DNA from: a bacterium
Lineage (GTDB): Bacteria; 4484-113; JAGGVC01
Direction: 5' to 3'
Assembly: GCA_039961635.1 (NCBI GenBank)
Contig: JABRWB010000048.1
Span: forward strand, 1-31,698
Length of the DNA stretch: 31,698 nt
Shown: one piece after another, positions 29,774-31,698 of the stretch
Position numbering within the stretch: the stretch's first letter is position 1
How the letters are laid out: each line of letters opens with the position of its first letter
Notes under the pieces: model-generated
What the model was told of the DNA's origin: nothing
The model's database searches: none
What the model saw: the letters and a program-made list of their open reading frames with translations, nothing else
Made by a program: the position numbers and the translations under genes

Positions 29774-30832
29774 ATGGCAAACGAGCTTATCAAGTACGAG
29801 GGCGACCAGCTGGAATTAATAAAGCGCACGGTCGCTAGAGGGCTGACCGATGACGAATTCCAGCTGGCAATCGCTATATCGGAGCGAACCGGACTGGATT
29901 TGCTGTCAAGGCAACTTTACGCGATCAAGCGCAAAGACCACAAGACGGGCAAGGAAACGATGACGATGCAGACCGGCATTGACGGCTACCGGAGCATCGC
30001 AGATCGTCAATCGGATTACGCCGGTTCCGACGACCCCACCTACGACGAGGGGCTGACCCAGTACGAGATGATAAGGGCCGGCCGAGCGGTTCCTACAACC
30101 GCCACCGTGACCGTGTACAAACTGGTCGGCGGTATTCGCTGTCCCTTTACGGCTACTGCGACCTGGGCTAGCTATTATCCGGGCGACTCCCAGGGCTTCA
30201 TGTGGCGGAAATTTCCGTTCCTGATGCTGGCCAAATGCGCCGAGGCATTGGCGCTCCGCAAGGGCTGGGCGGCTCATATGCACGGCGTTTACGTGCAGGA
30301 AGAAATGGAGCAGGCGTATCAATCAGAGGCCGAGGAAGCGACCACCCCGCCGAGGGTATATCAACGCAAGGCATCGCAGGCTGAACTAAAGGCGGGTGCG
30401 GCCGCAACCGAAACGAAGCGGCGGACGATTGCCCATAACGCAGTAGAGCCGCCGGTCGAGCCGGAGGCCGACGAAGGGGAATTCGAGGACGTGCCGCCCC
30501 TTGGGGCAAATCCGATTAATCCGACCGGCGATGACGATGAACTTGAACCCGCAATCGAGGGCTTTGCCGATAAGCGCGATGAACTCGTGTATTACTGTGG
30601 CGAAATCGAGCGCGCCTGCGGATTCAAGGACGGTGATGTTTTGTTCGCTCTTTCGTCGTTCGAGGGCCGGGACGGAAAAACCATCTGGATGCGCGACCCC
30701 TACAAGCCGGGACTCAAGGAGAGCTGGATCGACATGACGCTCCACAAGGCGCATCAGGTATTCGATGCCCTGAAGGACGCGATTGACCCGGTAGCTGCCT
30801 ACCACCAGGCGCTTCGTGCGATGAAGAAGTAA
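29774..30832 (+). CDS. recT: RecT / Red-beta-type single-strand annealing protein (352 aa)
   Basis: The N-terminal ~190 residues show the family core: DDEFQLAIAISERTGLDLLSRQLYAIKR, MTMQTGIDGYRSIADRQSDYAGSD and FMWRKFPFLMLAKCAEALALRKGW. Such proteins pair complementary strands during phage recombination and concatemer formation. The rest is an acidic, disordered linker (residues ~190-270) and a helical C-terminal domain likely to contact SSB or partners. ATG 29774 follows GAGGAGG and begins two bases after the previous stop. No partner exonuclease is recognised in the window. A RusA resolvase is encoded at 3626. Confidence 0.88.
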   Translation: MANELIKYEGDQLELIKRTVARGLTDDEFQLAIAISERTGLDLLSRQLYAIKRKDHKTGKETMTMQTGIDGYRSIADRQSDYAGSDDPTYDEGLTQYEMIRAGRAVPTTATVTVYKLVGGIRCPFTATATWASYYPGDSQGFMWRKFPFLMLAKCAEALALRKGWAAHMHGVYVQEEMEQAYQSEAEEATTPPRVYQRKASQAELKAGAAATETKRRTIAHNAVEPPVEPEADEGEFEDVPPLGANPINPTGDDDELEPAIEGFADKRDELVYYCGEIERACGFKDGDVLFALSSFEGRDGKTIWMRDPYKPGLKESWIDMTLHKAHQVFDALKDAIDPVAAYHQALRAMKK

Positions 30833-30855
30833 AAATATTAAGGAGACGTAAGCGA

Positions 30856-31158
30856 ATGAGTGAACTAATCAAGCAAGAGGACGCGGAGCGCGGCGAGCCG
30901 AAGCGCATTCCGGTTGACAAGTTCGCCCGCGGCGGTGATTGCCCCGCTTGCGGCCTAGAGCGGCACGTCGTGACCGGGCGCTGCTGCCCGGAATGCACGG
31001 CGCTTGAGGACGAGGCCCGCGGCAAACTCGAAACGCTCGTCAAGGGCTGGCCGGGAAATGACGCCGAATTCGAGAAGCGGAGCGAGCGCATCCGCCGTCA
31101 CTACCGGGAGGATGTCGAGCGGCGCAAGGAACGCGTCGCGGAGGAGAAGGGCGAATGA
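30856..31158 (+). CDS. Zinc-ribbon protein (100 aa)
   Basis: Residues ~29-47 carry CPACG and CCPEC, a compact four-cysteine zinc ribbon. The remaining ~50 residues form a strongly charged helix (FEKRSERIRRHYREDVERRKER). It follows AAGGAG and overlaps the third Ala-family paralogue. Possible DNA-binding or protein-bridging factor in recombination; no family assigned. Confidence 0.65.
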   Translation: MSELIKQEDAERGEPKRIPVDKFARGGDCPACGLERHVVTGRCCPECTALEDEARGKLETLVKGWPGNDAEFEKRSERIRRHYREDVERRKERVAEEKGE

Positions 31159-31487
31159 CGATCGAGCAAGCAATCGAACTGGGTGCCTGCTCTGAGGCAA
31201 TCAAGTGGGCGCAATCGCGGAAGCGGAAACGCTTCACGGCGCAATACCTGATTGCAAACGTACCTGGCGACGCGTCCGCGGTGGACTGGACGCTCTGGCT
31301 GCTGTGGCACCTCGATAGGCCGCTCTGCCATCGGCTCCGGGCGTTGTGTGCGCAGCATGTGCTGCCTCTTTTCGAGAAGCAGTATCCAGACGACAAGCGC
31401 CCGCGGCTGGCAATCAAGGCGCAGCTCGCGTATGCCGCGAACCCGACAGCGGAGAACGGGGAAAAAAGGAATTCAAAATCTACATGA
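31155..31487 (+). CDS. Imm-5-like 'putative immunity protein' family, paralogue 3, tail lost (110 aa)
   Basis: It has the same domain as 1082 and 28354 (GACSEAIKWAQ, DASAVDWTLWLLWH, CHRLRALCAQH, DKRPRLAIKAQLAYAANPTAE) and is close to paralogue 2 in DNA as well. After NPTAEN the sequence diverges at an A-rich run (31461-31467) and stops within ten codons, so no alanine tail is made. It may be a natural short form or a truncated copy. ATG 31155 overlaps the previous stop and follows GGAGAAGG. Confidence 0.7.
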   Translation: MTIEQAIELGACSEAIKWAQSRKRKRFTAQYLIANVPGDASAVDWTLWLLWHLDRPLCHRLRALCAQHVLPLFEKQYPDDKRPRLAIKAQLAYAANPTAENGEKRNSKST

Positions 31488-31627
31488 GCAATAAGCCGTT
31501 TCGACTGAATCACAAACGGCGCTCGCTGGTGATTGAATCCGGCGCGAGTGTATGGCCTATTCCGGTCAGCGATGATTTCTGCGAATTCTGGTTTGGTCTT
31601 TTGGGCGTAAAGGACACCGCCGAATGA
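31484..31627 (+). CDS. Small protein bridging the circular junction (47 aa)
   Basis: ATG 31484 overlaps the previous stop. The 47 residues (including SLVIESGASVWPIPVSDDFCEFW) end at 31627 inside the terminal repeat, and its stop overlaps the ATG at 31624, the second copy of the start of the gene at 26. It confirms that the operon is continuous across the circle junction. Function unknown. Confidence 0.6.
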   Translation: MSNKPFRLNHKRRSLVIESGASVWPIPVSDDFCEFWFGLLGVKDTAE

Positions 31628-31698
31628 ACCACGCCCATATTCCACTTTCGGCCTGCTTCAAGCGCGCCTGGGAAAGAGACGCGGAAATTGACGACCGG
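31599..31698. repeat. Terminal direct repeat, right copy
   Basis: Identical to bases 1-100; it holds the end of the gene at 31484 and a truncated second copy (from 31624) of the first gene. Confidence 0.95.

Overview
The window looks like the complete genome of a tailed, siphovirus-like bacteriophage. Its first 100 bases recur exactly as its last 100 (1-100 = 31599-31698), so it closes into a circle of about 31.6 kb of unique sequence. The sequence is GC-rich. Every gene I accept is on the + strand, and most start with a good Shine-Dalgarno and overlap their neighbour by ATGA-type junctions. One regulatory region uses a perfect sigma70 consensus promoter, which fits a bacterial host with standard vegetative sigma recognition. 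I cannot name the host. I see no integrase and no convincing CI-type repressor, tRNA, DNA polymerase or CRISPR array.

Layout on the circle. (1) Control region, 26089-26307: two consecutive hairpins at the end of the late operon, then three dyads woven around a consensus promoter (TTGACA, 17 bp, TATAAT) that points into the early genes. (2) Early module, 26308-31698 continuing into 26-2012: many very small genes, several with zinc-knuckle motifs; a repeated hairpin leader in front of three successive genes; a recombination pair (coiled-coil partner plus RecT/Red-beta annealing protein); and three paralogues of the 'Imm-5-like putative immunity protein' type with variable alanine-rich tails. 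(3) Replication and regulation, about 2013-4365: an iteron-like repeat patch, a probable replication initiator, two helix-turn-helix proteins and a RusA Holliday-junction resolvase. (4) A recombination scar and moron, 4375-5003: a 20-codon remnant of a ParB N-terminus, an unknown gene and a lipoprotein gene, then an intact ParB-methyltransferase fusion to 6229.

(5) Late structural genes, 6222-22424: small and large terminase, portal fused to a MuF domain, HK97-type prohead protease, major capsid protein, connectors and tail-completion proteins, major tail protein, a pair of tail-assembly chaperones joined by a canonical -1 slippery site (GGGTTTT), tape measure, distal tail and hub proteins, and a receptor-binding fibre. 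(6) Lysis, 22453-23802: a holin-region pair and a CHAP endolysin. (7) A modification cassette at the 3' end of the late operon, 23809-26088: a protein with two tandem DUF115/MAF-like glycosyltransferase folds, a small unknown protein and a SAM-methyltransferase-like protein.

The most unusual items are the three-paralogue alanine-tail family, the hairpin leader cassettes, the highly structured middle of gene 27875-28354, the displaced ParB N-terminus beside a lipoprotein moron, and the double-DUF115/methyltransferase cassette. All function calls are from reading sequence motifs; no database search was run.
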